Below, one piece after another: positions 35,044 to 43,572 of a DNA stretch of 64,000 nucleotides. How positions within the stretch are numbered: position 1 is the first letter of the stretch; each line of letters begins with the position of its first letter. Location of the stretch: NCBI GenBank assembly GCA_024276015.1, contig JAJRXZ010000022.1, positions 35,308-99,307 of the forward strand, written 5' to 3'. A program made the position numbers and the translations under genes. The DNA comes from Spirochaetota bacterium (GTDB lineage: Bacteria; Spirochaetota; UBA4802; UBA5550). The notes under the pieces were generated by a model. That model did not search any database, was not told where the DNA came from, and saw only the letters and a program-made list of their open reading frames with translations.

Positions 35044-36216
35044 TCAGATCTTTTTACTCTTTAGGGATTTAATGAGGTTGGCTTTATATTCCTTTTCCAT
35101 GGGCTGCAGAATAGCATAGAACCTTTTCATTTCATCTTTTCTTGATGAATTGCCCGCAAAATCAACTCCCACATAGAGAACATCGCCGTCGGAATATGTA
35201 CACCTCACCTCGCCATATATAGTGATGGGCGCCTGAAGTTTAAAAACAATATCAAATATAAAGCCTTTGGATTTTACAATGGATTTTTTAAGATCTTCAT
35301 CGGTAATGATCAGCTTGGCTCCGCCCCGGCTGATATCTGCAACCTGCTGATGTACAGTGATCAAGCTGGTATTTGCATCTCTGATCCTGTCAACAAGCTT
35401 AAATGCGTGATCCTTAACTTCAAGGACTTTTTCAATCCCGAACTTTTCGCTCTTTGATATTAACTGGATATATGCAAAGGGAATTGATCTTTCATCCTCT
35501 GTGATATAGATTATCGGAACAATAATAAGGGATTTATACCCTTTCTGAATATTATTCTTCATATAGCCGGCAAGTTCGCCGCCCATTAGATCGTGAAGGT
35601 CAATGAAATCTTCAGATATGCTTTTATATGACTCCATATCGGAAACATCTTCAATAAAGAGGGTGTTTCCGGTCTTCCTGATATTTTTTAATATTATATC
35701 TTTCTCATCCGAGGCGAGCACATCAACCCTTACGATATCACTTAACCCGGAATTTGTTGAATGGAATTGATCAAGTACAACTTTTATGCTTGTAGGAATT
35801 TTAAAACCCGTGAGTTCAATTGTGTGTTTCGAGATCTTAAAATTTGTTGCCACAACTTCGTTGGGAGGGACCTTAAACCTGAGATCTCTTCTGCCATGCG
35901 AAGCTCTTCTTCCGCTGATTATTTTGCAGTGATAATAACCGGGGCCTCTTTCCTCAATGATCTCAAGGTCAACTTCCAGGTATTTGTCGGATAAACCGTA
36001 GATACTCAGGTTTTTATCCGGTTCATAAGTAGGATCGGTTACGACAATTATGGTTTTATCGTCAAGGAATTCACTTATTGCAATTTCCGTTTTTTCCACT
36101 GCATATCTTATATAGAGTTTCCTGTTTACAAATTGTGTTTTCAGCAACTCATAGACCTCGTCAACCGATTCCAAATCATCGAAGTTTCTCTGTTTTCTTT
36201 GAGTGACCTTAAACAA
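35044..36216 (-). CDS. PilZ-domain protein with N-terminal DUF1577-like region
   Basis: The 390-residue protein ends in a PilZ-type domain (about residues 288-375: HQQVADISRGGAKLIITDED, then VRCTYSDGDVLYVGVDFAG). The canonical RxxxR of c-di-GMP binding is not obvious; the D.S.GG part is present. The N-terminal 280 residues, with RKLYIRYAVEKTEIAI and GRRDLRFKVPPNEVVATNF (a second PilZ-like RxxxR-type basic patch in RRDLR), resemble DUF1577 proteins of Leptospira. The start is TTG with AGAGG seven bases upstream. Tandem repeats and a palindrome precede it. A c-di-GMP effector role is plausible but unproven. Confidence 0.7.
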   Translation of the reverse strand: MFKVTQRKQRNFDDLESVDEVYELLKTQFVNRKLYIRYAVEKTEIAISEFLDDKTIIVVTDPTYEPDKNLSIYGLSDKYLEVDLEIIEERGPGYYHCKIISGRRASHGRRDLRFKVPPNEVVATNFKISKHTIELTGFKIPTSIKVVLDQFHSTNSGLSDIVRVDVLASDEKDIILKNIRKTGNTLFIEDVSDMESYKSISEDFIDLHDLMGGELAGYMKNNIQKGYKSLIIVPIIYITEDERSIPFAYIQLISKSEKFGIEKVLEVKDHAFKLVDRIRDANTSLITVHQQVADISRGGAKLIITDEDLKKSIVKSKGFIFDIVFKLQAPITIYGEVRCTYSDGDVLYVGVDFAGNSSRKDEMKRFYAILQPMEKEYKANLIKSLKSKKI

Positions 36217-36250
36217 AATAATACCTCTTTAAACAACAGGATAATGGAAG

Positions 36251-36284
36251 ATATCCTTCTATATCCTTCTAAATATCGATATTT
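36251..36284. repeat. Tandem 10-mer plus palindrome upstream of the PilZ gene
   Basis: ATATCCTTCT occurs twice without a gap (36251-36270) and is followed directly by the perfect 14-base palindrome AAATATCGATATTT (36271-36284). All lie 35-68 bases upstream of the PilZ gene start, where a promoter or operator is expected. Confidence 0.5.
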
Positions 36285-36334
36285 TTACTCTATTTCTTCA
36301 ATACTTTAATTAAGGGAGAATAAAATTCAATAAA

Positions 36335-36360
36335 AAAAAGAGGGAATAAACCCTCTTTTT
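36335..36360 (-). terminator. Bidirectional Rho-independent terminator
   Basis: AAAAAGAGGG (36335-36344) pairs with CCCTCTTTTT (36351-36360) over a 6-base loop. On the minus strand it ends in a T-tract and lies 34 bases after the stop of the lysine-rich 64-residue gene. Because both arms carry A/T tracts it could work in both directions. Confidence 0.85.
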
Positions 36361-36393
36361 AAAATACAATGCCATAAACGCTTTAGTAAATAT

Positions 36394-36588
36394 CTACTTT
36401 TTGCCCTTTGCCTTTGTATTGCTCTTTGTTTTGGCTTTTGCAGCTTCGCTCTTTTTTGCTGCCTCAAGGCTTTTTTCAAGTTTCTTTACTGCTGCATTCT
36501 CAGTTTTTAACTCTTTCTCAAGTTTTTTAATCTTCTCTTTTTTTCTTTTTAAAGTGTTCTGTAACTGCTTTACCGATTGACCTTTCAT
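36394..36588 (-). CDS. Small lysine/alanine-rich coiled-coil protein
   Basis: The 64-residue product starts with a helix of alternating lysine, glutamate and leucine (QLQNTLKRKKEKIKKLEKEL) and ends in an alanine-lysine tail (AAKAKTKSNTKAKGKK) like histone H1 tails. It may bind DNA or RNA non-specifically. GAGG stands 11 bases before the ATG and a terminator follows, so this is a single-gene unit. No family is claimed. Confidence 0.7.
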   Translation of the reverse strand: MKGQSVKQLQNTLKRKKEKIKKLEKELKTENAAVKKLEKSLEAAKKSEAAKAKTKSNTKAKGKK

Positions 36589-37001
36589 TAAAATAACACC
36601 TCAATTAATTTAATTTTAATCTAATTTGATAAAATAAATCACAATTATTTTTATTGCAAGAAAAAAAAATTTTTTTTATCTTTTTTGATAACACCATTTA
36701 ACAGACCTAATGATCTGCAATATCATCAGGTCCTGTCCGATGAAAATTCTTTTAATAAAATAATCGATAAATAATTTAAATTGCTATAAATATAAATCGC
36801 TTGACTGCGCTGAAGAATTTATTTAATAGCATATTTTAATACAACATGGCATATTTACTTTGATCGGTTATATGCCGTTTTTAATAAAAAACATAAAACA
36901 CGTTCTTACTGAATGATCATTGTATTTAAGCATATTGTCGTCATATGATAATAAATTACTTAATTTACAGCAGGATATAATTCACAGGACTAAAGATAAC
37001 A
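36589..37001. other. 413-base AT-rich gap upstream of der
   Basis: No gene is visible on either strand. The stretch is very AT-rich, with A/T runs near 36660-36680. It lies between divergent genes and so must hold two promoters. TTGTAT and TATGAT near 36919-36948, spaced 18 bases, are one possible but weak promoter toward der. Confidence 0.4.
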
Positions 37002-38324
37002 ATGGCTGATAAAACTGCAATAGTAACAATAGTGGGAAGACAAAATGTAGGAAAATCAACGCTCTTCAATTCCCTGATAAAAAAAAAGAAAGCCATTGTA
37101 GACCCTTTCCCCGGATTAACGCGCGATATAATTGCATATACAATTAACTATGGCAGCAGAACATTTAAACTTTCCGATACTCCGGGGCTTGACCTCCCCG
37201 ATTCTTCGGAACTGTCAAAATCGATCCTTGACAATGCAAGGGAATATCTCAAAAGGTCCTCAGTGATAATTCTATTGATGGAAAATCCCGCGCCGGCTCC
37301 CTACGACATGGACCTTGCCGATTTTATACGTAAATTATCCATCCCCACACTTGCAGTGATCAACAAGATCGACGACAACAGCAAAATGGAGAATATAATA
37401 AATTTCTATGAAACTGGCTTTAATGATATTATTCCCGTATCCGCATTAAACAGGTTCAATCTTGATCTTCTTCTTGATAAAATAACAGAGCTTCTTCCCG
37501 AGGGGAAAACCAGGATCAACGAACCCCAACTCAATATTTCCATTGTGGGAAGGCCCAATTCGGGAAAATCGACGCTTCTCAATTCATTTGCAGGTTATAA
37601 CAGATCGGTTGTTTCAGACATTCCCGGAACAACAAGAGACGCCGTTGACGAGGAATTTAATTTCCAAGGGAAAAGGATCAGAGTGATCGACACCGCCGGC
37701 ATACGAAAAAAGAGCAAAATAAAGGATGATATTGAATACTATTCGCTGAACAGAACAATTAAAGCCATTAAGCTGAGCGATGTTGCCATTCATTTAATTG
37801 ACGCTGAGATCGGATTGTCCGACACGGACAAAAAGATATCTCATGAGATCATTAAAGCCAAAAAACCGATCATAATTGCTATTAATAAATGGGATTCTCT
37901 GAATAAAAACAGCAGAACCTTTGACGAATTTAAGGACAGACTTATCTTTAATTTTTACAAAGCCGAGGATTTTCCGATAATCTCGATCTCGGCAAAGAAT
38001 AAGATAAGAATTCATAAACTTCTTAAAAGCGCTTTGGATTTAAAGGAGAGAGCAAACAAAAAAATCAGCACGCCGGAATTAAACAGAATAGTATCTGAGT
38101 TACAGAGACCCGGAAATATACCGCAATTAGGCTCCAAACTTAAAGTATATTATGCAATACAGATCAATACAATTCCTCCTCAGTTTAAATTCTTTGTTAA
38201 CGATGCCGAATTGTTCAGAAAAGATATTATAAGATATTTTGCAAAAAATCTTCAGGCAAAGCTGGATCTAAAGGGCATCCCCATCGTAATACATATTGAA
38301 GGGAAGAAAAAAGGAAGAAAATAA
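37002..38324 (+). CDS. der: Ribosome assembly GTPase Der (EngA)
   Basis: Der has two tandem GTPase domains and a KH-like C-terminus, and acts in 50S subunit assembly. The 440 residues show domain 1 with GRQNVGKSTLFNSL, DTPGLD and NKID, and domain 2 with GRPNSGKSTLLNSF, SDIPGTTRDAVDEEF, DTAGIRKKSKIKDDIEYYS and NKWD. The C-terminal ELQRPGNIPQLGSKLKVYY is the family's conserved KH-domain stretch. It converges with recR, six bases apart. Confidence 0.97.
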   Translation: MADKTAIVTIVGRQNVGKSTLFNSLIKKKKAIVDPFPGLTRDIIAYTINYGSRTFKLSDTPGLDLPDSSELSKSILDNAREYLKRSSVIILLMENPAPAPYDMDLADFIRKLSIPTLAVINKIDDNSKMENIINFYETGFNDIIPVSALNRFNLDLLLDKITELLPEGKTRINEPQLNISIVGRPNSGKSTLLNSFAGYNRSVVSDIPGTTRDAVDEEFNFQGKRIRVIDTAGIRKKSKIKDDIEYYSLNRTIKAIKLSDVAIHLIDAEIGLSDTDKKISHEIIKAKKPIIIAINKWDSLNKNSRTFDEFKDRLIFNFYKAEDFPIISISAKNKIRIHKLLKSALDLKERANKKISTPELNRIVSELQRPGNIPQLGSKLKVYYAIQINTIPPQFKFFVNDAELFRKDIIRYFAKNLQAKLDLKGIPIVIHIEGKKKGRK

Positions 38325-38330
38325 TAATCT

Positions 38331-38930
38331 CTATAACTCAACTCTTCCTTCAATCGATTTAATAATTGTTGCGCAATCTGCGAACTCAAGGTCTGCGCCG
38401 ACCGGAAGTCCCCGGGCGATCCTTGTGACTTTGATCCCTAAATTCGAAAGAATTTTTGCCAGATAGAGAGTTGTTGCATCGCCCTCAACAGTTGAATTTA
38501 AAGCCAGGATCACTTCTCTCACGTCATTACTGCCGCACCTTTTGATGAGAGACGAAATATTCAGTTCCTCAGGCCCGATACCGTCCAGGGGAGATATCAG
38601 GCCCATTAACACATGATAAAGCCCGGAGTATTTTCCCGTACTTTCAATTGTGAGAACATCCCTTGCATTTTCAACAATACAGATAAGACCGCTGTCGCGG
38701 GACTCATTTCTGCATATGGAACAGCGTTCTTCGTCGGATATTCCCCCGCAAATAATACATGTGCCGATATTTTTTTTTAATGAAACAATTGAATCGATCA
38801 GCCTCTCCGTGTCTTCAACTGCCATGTTCAAAATATGAAACGCCAGCCTTGATGCGCTCTTTGTTCCTATACCCGGAAGCTTTGAGAACTCCCTGATCAA
38901 GTCATCAAGATATTTAGACGGATTGCTCAT
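38331..38930 (-). CDS. recR: Recombination mediator RecR
   Basis: RecR works with RecF/RecO to load RecA at gaps. The 199 residues have the helix-hairpin-helix LIREFSKLPGIGTKSASRLA, the zinc finger CIICGGISDEERCSIC, the Toprim domain with ICIVENARDVLTIE, and YHVLMGLISPLDGIGPEEL. The order dnaX-ybaB-recR is kept in very many bacteria and here runs on the minus strand with short gaps. Confidence 0.97.
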   Translation of the reverse strand: MSNPSKYLDDLIREFSKLPGIGTKSASRLAFHILNMAVEDTERLIDSIVSLKKNIGTCIICGGISDEERCSICRNESRDSGLICIVENARDVLTIESTGKYSGLYHVLMGLISPLDGIGPEELNISSLIKRCGSNDVREVILALNSTVEGDATTLYLAKILSNLGIKVTRIARGLPVGADLEFADCATIIKSIEGRVEL

Positions 38931-38945
38931 CTGACCCGGCAGCGA

Positions 38946-39260
38946 TCATTTTAGAAATCCCGACAGATCCATCCCGCCGGTTAATTTCGCCATTTCGGAA
39001 GCGGAAAAATCCTTTATTTTTTCAACCGCGTCGTTTACCGCAGTTAAGACATTCTTTTCAACTTTCTTTAAATCGCCGTCCCGAATAAGCTGAGGCTCTA
39101 TCCTGATGTCAACAAGGTGATACTCGCCGTTTACAACAGCCTTTACGGTACTGTCTTTACTCTCGCCTTCAAGAGATGTCTTCTTCAGTTTTCTCTGCAT
39201 ATTCTTCATCTCTTTCTGCATCTTCATCAGATTGCCCAGATCGCCTAAACCCTTTAACAT
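38946..39260 (-). CDS. ybaB: YbaB/EbfC nucleoid-associated protein
   Basis: The 104-residue protein is a YbaB/EbfC DNA-binding dimer, with LMKMQKEMKNMQRKLKK, VKAVVNGEYHLVDIRIEPQ and VEKNVLTAVNDAVEKIKDF. The ATG at 39260 has GGAG seven bases upstream and comes two bases after the dnaX stop; TTG at 39266 is possible but less likely. EbfC binds DNA in Borrelia. It is co-transcribed with dnaX and recR. Confidence 0.94.
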   Translation of the reverse strand: MLKGLGDLGNLMKMQKEMKNMQRKLKKTSLEGESKDSTVKAVVNGEYHLVDIRIEPQLIRDGDLKKVEKNVLTAVNDAVEKIKDFSASEMAKLTGGMDLSGFLK

Positions 39261-39262
39261 GA

Positions 39263-40930
39263 TCAATCTCCTTTTTTCACTTCCTCACCAAGGAAAATAT
39301 TTTTTATTTTTTCAGCAGCGGGGCTGCCCTTCAGGTTAGAATCTTCATTAACTTCAGACCTATGAGGGCTCTCTGCATCTTTCTTGTCACTGCCTCTGCT
39401 CATGTCAGCAGAAGAACCCTTTTCCTCTTTGCCGATAATAGAAATGCCTATCTTATATCCAAGCCTCGAAGTCATTTCATCCTTTATCAATGATCTGGCT
39501 TCACTGTCAAGCACTCTATTATAGTATTCCTCGTCATCGCCGCCCGAAAAAGTCAAGTAAAGAATACTCTCACTCAGACGGATCGCCGCTTTCTTCAAAA
39601 CAAAATGAAGATACTGGTTGCTTTCATAAAGACCGGTTAAAAAATCGGACCAATGGTCATGGAGCGTCTTTACTTTTGAAGAAGAGGTCTTATCTTTAAC
39701 GTCTTTCGGATCAGCGGAGGATACGGAAGCGCTGCCTTCCGGTTTATTACAGCCCCTATCCGAAGATATGTCCCAACTTACGCTGCTGCCCATCTTTTCA
39801 ATAATTGATGCGATAGAGGGCATATTTCTCACTGCGATCATATCCAGAAGAGCCATTTCAAGATTCACTCTTCCATTGGCGGTATACCTTAGATCCTTGT
39901 GCAGTTCAAAAGAAATTTTATATAAGATCCTCAACTCTTCATCATAGAACTTTTCCGCAATATCCTCGATCATCGTAATCTCGTCATTTGAGAGAGAAAG
40001 AAGCGGCTGCAGCGTAATGCCGCTTTTGATCAGCCTTAGGGATCTGATTATTTCAATCAATCCTTCCACATATCTGGAAACATCGGCTCCGGTTGAAACA
40101 ACTCTTTCAACTTCATCCATCAGAGATACGGCATTTGAATCGAGGATATATTCCATCAGTTTAATATAACTGTCAACAGGGACTATGCCGAGAATTGCCA
40201 GAGCGTCCTTTTCACTGATGCCCGAAGCGTGGGGCCCTCCGCCGTAAGTATAGGATATTACCTGATCAAGAAGAGACTGAGCATCCCGCATCGATCCTTC
40301 CGACGCTCTTGCAATGGGGAAAAGGGCGTTTTCCGGAATTTTAAAGCCTTCTTTTTCAACTATATGCTTCAAATGATCTACAATCGAATCAACAGGAATA
40401 TTTTTGAAAAAAAATTTCTGACAGCGTGAAATTATCGTTTCAGGTATCTTATGGATTTCAGTGGTTGCAAAAATAAACTTCACATGCGGGGGCGGCTCTT
40501 CAAGAGTTTTAAGAAGAGCGTTAAAGGCCTGAGTCGTAACCATGTGGACCTCATCGATTATATAAACTTTAAACCTTGCCTTAACCGGAGCAAAATTTAC
40601 ATTTTCACGGAGTTCTCTTATATCCTCAACGCCGTTATTTGAAGCGCCGTCAATCTCAATAACGTCAAAGGAGGTACCCTTCTTTATCTCAACACAATTA
40701 TCGCATTTATCACAGGGGCGGTCTGTGGGGCCTTCCCTGCAGTTCAGAGCCTTTGCAAGTATTCTCGCCATAGTTGTTTTGCCTACACCTCTGGGGCCTG
40801 AAAAGAGATAGGCGTGATATATTCTGCCGTTCAGAATACTGTTCTGCAGAGTCTTTGAGATATGGCTCTGGTGTACAACTTCTTCAAAATTCCGGGGGCG
40901 CCATTTTCTGGCAATAACCTGATATGACAT
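39263..40930 (-). CDS. dnaX: DNA polymerase III subunit gamma/tau
   Basis: DnaX is the clamp-loader ATPase. The 555 residues show the start YQVIARKWRPRNFEEVVHQ, the P-loop LFSGPRGVGKTTMARIL, zinc ligands ending CDKCDNC, the DEVHM Walker B, and the ATTEIHKIPETIISRCQ sensor region. The tau-type C-terminus is present but short and polar. A stretch of A before the stop serves as the ybaB ribosome binding site; no clear programmed frameshift site for a gamma form was found. Two tRNA-Ser genes lie directly upstream. Confidence 0.97.
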   Translation of the reverse strand: MSYQVIARKWRPRNFEEVVHQSHISKTLQNSILNGRIYHAYLFSGPRGVGKTTMARILAKALNCREGPTDRPCDKCDNCVEIKKGTSFDVIEIDGASNNGVEDIRELRENVNFAPVKARFKVYIIDEVHMVTTQAFNALLKTLEEPPPHVKFIFATTEIHKIPETIISRCQKFFFKNIPVDSIVDHLKHIVEKEGFKIPENALFPIARASEGSMRDAQSLLDQVISYTYGGGPHASGISEKDALAILGIVPVDSYIKLMEYILDSNAVSLMDEVERVVSTGADVSRYVEGLIEIIRSLRLIKSGITLQPLLSLSNDEITMIEDIAEKFYDEELRILYKISFELHKDLRYTANGRVNLEMALLDMIAVRNMPSIASIIEKMGSSVSWDISSDRGCNKPEGSASVSSADPKDVKDKTSSSKVKTLHDHWSDFLTGLYESNQYLHFVLKKAAIRLSESILYLTFSGGDDEEYYNRVLDSEARSLIKDEMTSRLGYKIGISIIGKEEKGSSADMSRGSDKKDAESPHRSEVNEDSNLKGSPAAEKIKNIFLGEEVKKGD

Positions 40931-40955
40931 AGTTATTATATTTCAATTCTTTTTT

Positions 40956-41040
40956 CGGAGGAGGGGGGATTCGAACCCCCGGTAACTTGCGCTACACACG
41001 GTTTCCAACCGTGCTCCTTCGGCCTCTCGGACACCCCTCC
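40956..41040 (-). tRNA. tRNA-Ser (GGA)
   Basis: The 85-base sequence folds as a tRNA with a long variable arm. The acceptor stem starts GGAGGGG and pairs with CTCCTCC; the anticodon stem-loop is CACGG-TTGGAAA-CCGTG with anticodon GGA; the T arm is GGGGG-TTCGAAT-CCCCC. The 3' CCA is not encoded. It reads serine codons UCC and UCU. Confidence 0.95.
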
Positions 41041-41061
41041 GGTTAAATCATAAAGTCAATG

Positions 41062-41148
41062 CGGAGAGAGAGGGATTCGAACCCTCGGGAGGAAAAACCT
41101 CCAACGATTTTCGAGACCGTCCCCTTCGGCCAGCTCGGGCATCTCTCC
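41062..41148 (-). tRNA. tRNA-Ser (CGA)
   Basis: The 87-base sequence starts GGAGAGA and has a class II variable arm (GTTGGAGG paired with CCTCC). The anticodon stem-loop is ACGGT-CTCGAAA-ATCGT, giving anticodon CGA for UCG. The T arm contains GGGTTCGAATCCC. It is 21 bases upstream of tRNA-Ser(GGA) on the same strand, so the two are likely one transcript. Confidence 0.95.
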
Positions 41149-41294
41149 TGACCTGATAAGTTAACTACTTAAAACATGTTATATTTGTAAAGCCTTTTTC
41201 CTGTATAAAATAAATGTTTTAGATCATATACCGATCTATCTAATATAGAGATATTCAATGATGATCGGTATAATAATAGTAATTCGCCTGAAAT

Positions 41295-41726
41295 TTAACC
41301 GAGAAGATAATCCGCAGCAGTTGAAGCCGCAAAAGCTTCCGGTTTGATTCTGCAATTAAGCCCCTGTCCTTTAACATACCCCATTGCCGCATTCAAGACA
41401 TTATTACTGATATGTTTGGGATCGGGATTCAGATCAAGGTGGACTTCGAAATTCCTGTCTTCAACAACATGCTGTACTCTCACAGCGCAGAGAACCGCAT
41501 GTTCAACTTCCTTCATTAATCTTTCTTTTACGCTCATTCTTCTCGATTCTTTCATTTTTTTTGCAAAGCACATACCGCCTCTGCTTGAATCAATGTGAAG
41601 AATTATAACCAGGCCGAAAAGAGTATTGGGACCGCATAACTTCGAATCGCATCCTACATAGATTGAACTTTTATTGGAGAGATTTTTAATGGTTGATATT
41701 ACCGTATCATAATTAAGCTTTCTCAT
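41295..41726 (-). CDS. YkuK-like (DUF458) RNase H-fold protein
   Basis: The 143-residue protein matches the DUF458/YkuK family, with SIYVGCDSKLCGPNTLFGLVI near the start and VHLDLNPDPKHISNNVLNAA followed by YVKGQGLNCRIKPEAFAAS near the end. The acidic residues in GCDS and HLDLN are in positions expected of an RNase H-like active site, but no activity is established. GGAG precedes the ATG. The gene stands alone between the tRNA genes and speE. Confidence 0.85.
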   Translation of the reverse strand: MRKLNYDTVISTIKNLSNKSSIYVGCDSKLCGPNTLFGLVIILHIDSSRGGMCFAKKMKESRRMSVKERLMKEVEHAVLCAVRVQHVVEDRNFEVHLDLNPDPKHISNNVLNAAMGYVKGQGLNCRIKPEAFAASTAADYLLG

Positions 41727-41928
41727 TGAGAAGCTCCTCTATTTTACAGTAATTCAGATAGCAAAAAATTCTTGGTTCAGGGAAGGCTTACCTCCTTTTA
41801 TTAAATATATAATAAACCGGACTTATTGATTACCAATATTCTAAAATAATCCGTGATCTGTCAATAATAAGTTTAAGAAAAATCCCGATACCGATGAATT
41901 AAAAACTATTGTACCAGATACATAAATG

Positions 41929-42767
41929 CTATTCAATAATTTTTTTTGCAAATAGAGGGAGTGAAAAGGAGGATATGTGAATGTCATAAGAATAATATTT
42001 TAAATCCTGAATGGCTTCCACCCTGTTCCTGTCCAGATTTTTCAGCGGATCCGTACTTGCGGACGAATAAGCAAATCCTATAATACCGCTTGGATAGGTA
42101 GGTACAAGCGTATAGTAATAGGACACAACTGAAAATAATTCTTTTCTTGCTGATATAACATTGCGGATAATGTCTTCATGAATATGGAAAGATTCGCATT
42201 GAGAAACGGCAATTCCGTCTTCACAGAGATTTTTTTTATTAAAGCGCTGAATTCTTTTGTGAAAAGTGCTTTCCCAGGCCCAATGGGGTCTGTTGAATCA
42301 ACAATGATCACATCATACCTGTCTCTCTTCTCCTTTAAAAAGACAGATCCGTCCTCATAATAAACAGTGACCCTGGGGTCATCATAACCTGATGCAATGC
42401 CGGGTAAATATTTCTTCGATATATTTACAACCTCTTTATCTATCTCGCAAAGGTGAATTTCTTTAACTTCTTTATATTTAACAATTTCCCTTATACAGCC
42501 GCCGTCTCCTCCCCCTATAACAAGAACCCTTTGAGGTCTTTTATGAGACTGCATGGGAACATGAACTATCATTTCATGATATGCGTATTCGTCACTTTCC
42601 GTAAGCATTATAACGCCGTCAATAACGAGCATCCTTCCATACATCTCAGTGACAAAAACATCGATAGCCTGATATTTACTTTTTCCCGAATATAACTGCT
42701 CTTTTATTTTAACTGCAAGGGAGCTTCCCTTTTGAAGTTCTAATTTTTCTGCAAACCATAACTCCAT
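41929..42767 (-). pseudogene. speE: Spermidine synthase SpeE, split by a one-base shift
   Basis: SpeE moves an aminopropyl group from decarboxylated SAM to putrescine. The first frame (42767 down to about 42230) encodes the N-terminal beta domain, RVLVIGGGDGGCIREIVKY, the EIDKEVVNISKKYLPG binding region and IIVDSTDPIGPG. At eight A (minus strand, 42237-42230) the frame is lost; the -1 frame continues the protein as NLCEDGIAVSQCESFHIH and runs to TAG at 41929 with YYYTLVPTYPSGIIGFAYSS. One more A would restore a normal 279-residue enzyme. The shift site reads A-AAA-AAA in the original frame, a slippery heptamer. Error, mutation or recoding are all possible. Confidence 0.9.
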
Positions 42768-42781
42768 TTTTTTACCGCAAC

Positions 42782-43183
42782 TTATTTCCTTAAAATTACA
42801 TTTACCCTGTAGTCTTTACCTTCAAAAAATTTTCTGCAAAAATCAGCTGTTTCTTCAGGATCGTAATATTTGCAGCTGAAAATATCTATATATGCCGTAT
42901 TTGTCAGATTTGCAAAGTGCCCCGAAATTAAAGATGTTTCAATTAATTGAGTCATTGAGAAACCGGCAACTTTTTCATCTTCTCCGAAGTGTACAACAAC
43001 AGTTTCACCGAATCTCTTCATTTTAAGATGACTGCATAATTTCACTGCAAACTCTCTTATCTTTTCTGCATTTCGGATGATCTCTCCGCTGCAGTGATGA
43101 ATATCGACACTTGTCATAATGCCCCATGCATCTGTCCTTTCAAATTCAGCTTTCCAGTCAACAGAGTCACACTTCATATTCAT
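42782..43183 (-). CDS. Second SpeD-like pyruvoyl-dependent decarboxylase homologue
   Basis: The 133-residue protein belongs to the S-adenosylmethionine decarboxylase superfamily but differs from the classic enzyme next to it. It has DAWGIMTSVDIHHCSGEII, VVVHFGEDEKVAGFSMTQLI, then ETSLISGHFANLTNTAY and IDIFSCKYYDPEETADF. Aligned with the neighbour's ESHLSLHTWPE, the self-cleaving Ser and the following His are kept (S-x4-H), while the preceding Glu is not. Some SpeD homologues of this kind have been shown to decarboxylate arginine or ornithine rather than SAM. Its start overlaps the speD stop by four bases (ATGA), and speE follows by 14 bases. Confidence 0.82.
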   Translation of the reverse strand: MNMKCDSVDWKAEFERTDAWGIMTSVDIHHCSGEIIRNAEKIREFAVKLCSHLKMKRFGETVVVHFGEDEKVAGFSMTQLIETSLISGHFANLTNTAYIDIFSCKYYDPEETADFCRKFFEGKDYRVNVILRK

Positions 43184-43572
43184 ATTTTATGTCCCGGTTT
43201 ATAGTTTAAATCCCCTTTTATATTAAGTATCCCCCTTCTCAGCTCAATTATGCTTATACTTCGAGCTTGGAGTTTCTCCTTGATCAAATCAACAGCAATT
43301 ATGTTATCTATTTTATCTCCGCATGTAAAAATATCAACTGCAGAATAGCCGTATTCGGGCCATGTATGCAAAGAAAGATGGGATTCCGCAACAAGAACAA
43401 TTCCTGTAACGCCGTGAGGTGAAAATTTATGAAAAGCGCTTTTAATAACCGTTGCTCCGGCCCTTTCTGCTGCATGTACCAATGTTTTCTCAAGATAATC
43501 GGGATCATTCAGCACTCTTTTTGAACAATCAAATAGTTCGACAATAGTGTGTGTCCCAAGACTTTTACTCAT
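43180..43572 (-). CDS. speD: S-adenosylmethionine decarboxylase proenzyme
   Basis: SpeD makes decarboxylated SAM, the aminopropyl donor for spermidine. The 130-residue class 1b proenzyme contains the autocatalytic cleavage site VAESHLSLHTWPEYGYSAV (cleavage between Glu and Ser, which becomes the pyruvoyl group) and VDIFTCGD. The N-terminal GTHTIVELFDCSKRVLND fits the family. It is the first gene of an operon with the second SpeD homologue and speE. Confidence 0.96.
   Translation of the reverse strand: MSKSLGTHTIVELFDCSKRVLNDPDYLEKTLVHAAERAGATVIKSAFHKFSPHGVTGIVLVAESHLSLHTWPEYGYSAVDIFTCGDKIDNIIAVDLIKEKLQARSISIIELRRGILNIKGDLNYKPGHKI

Noticed and set aside
39263..39290. A-run in dnaX as a programmed frameshift site for gamma
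   Set aside because: It lies a few codons before the stop, where a shift would not give a short gamma form; it serves as the ribosome binding site of ybaB.
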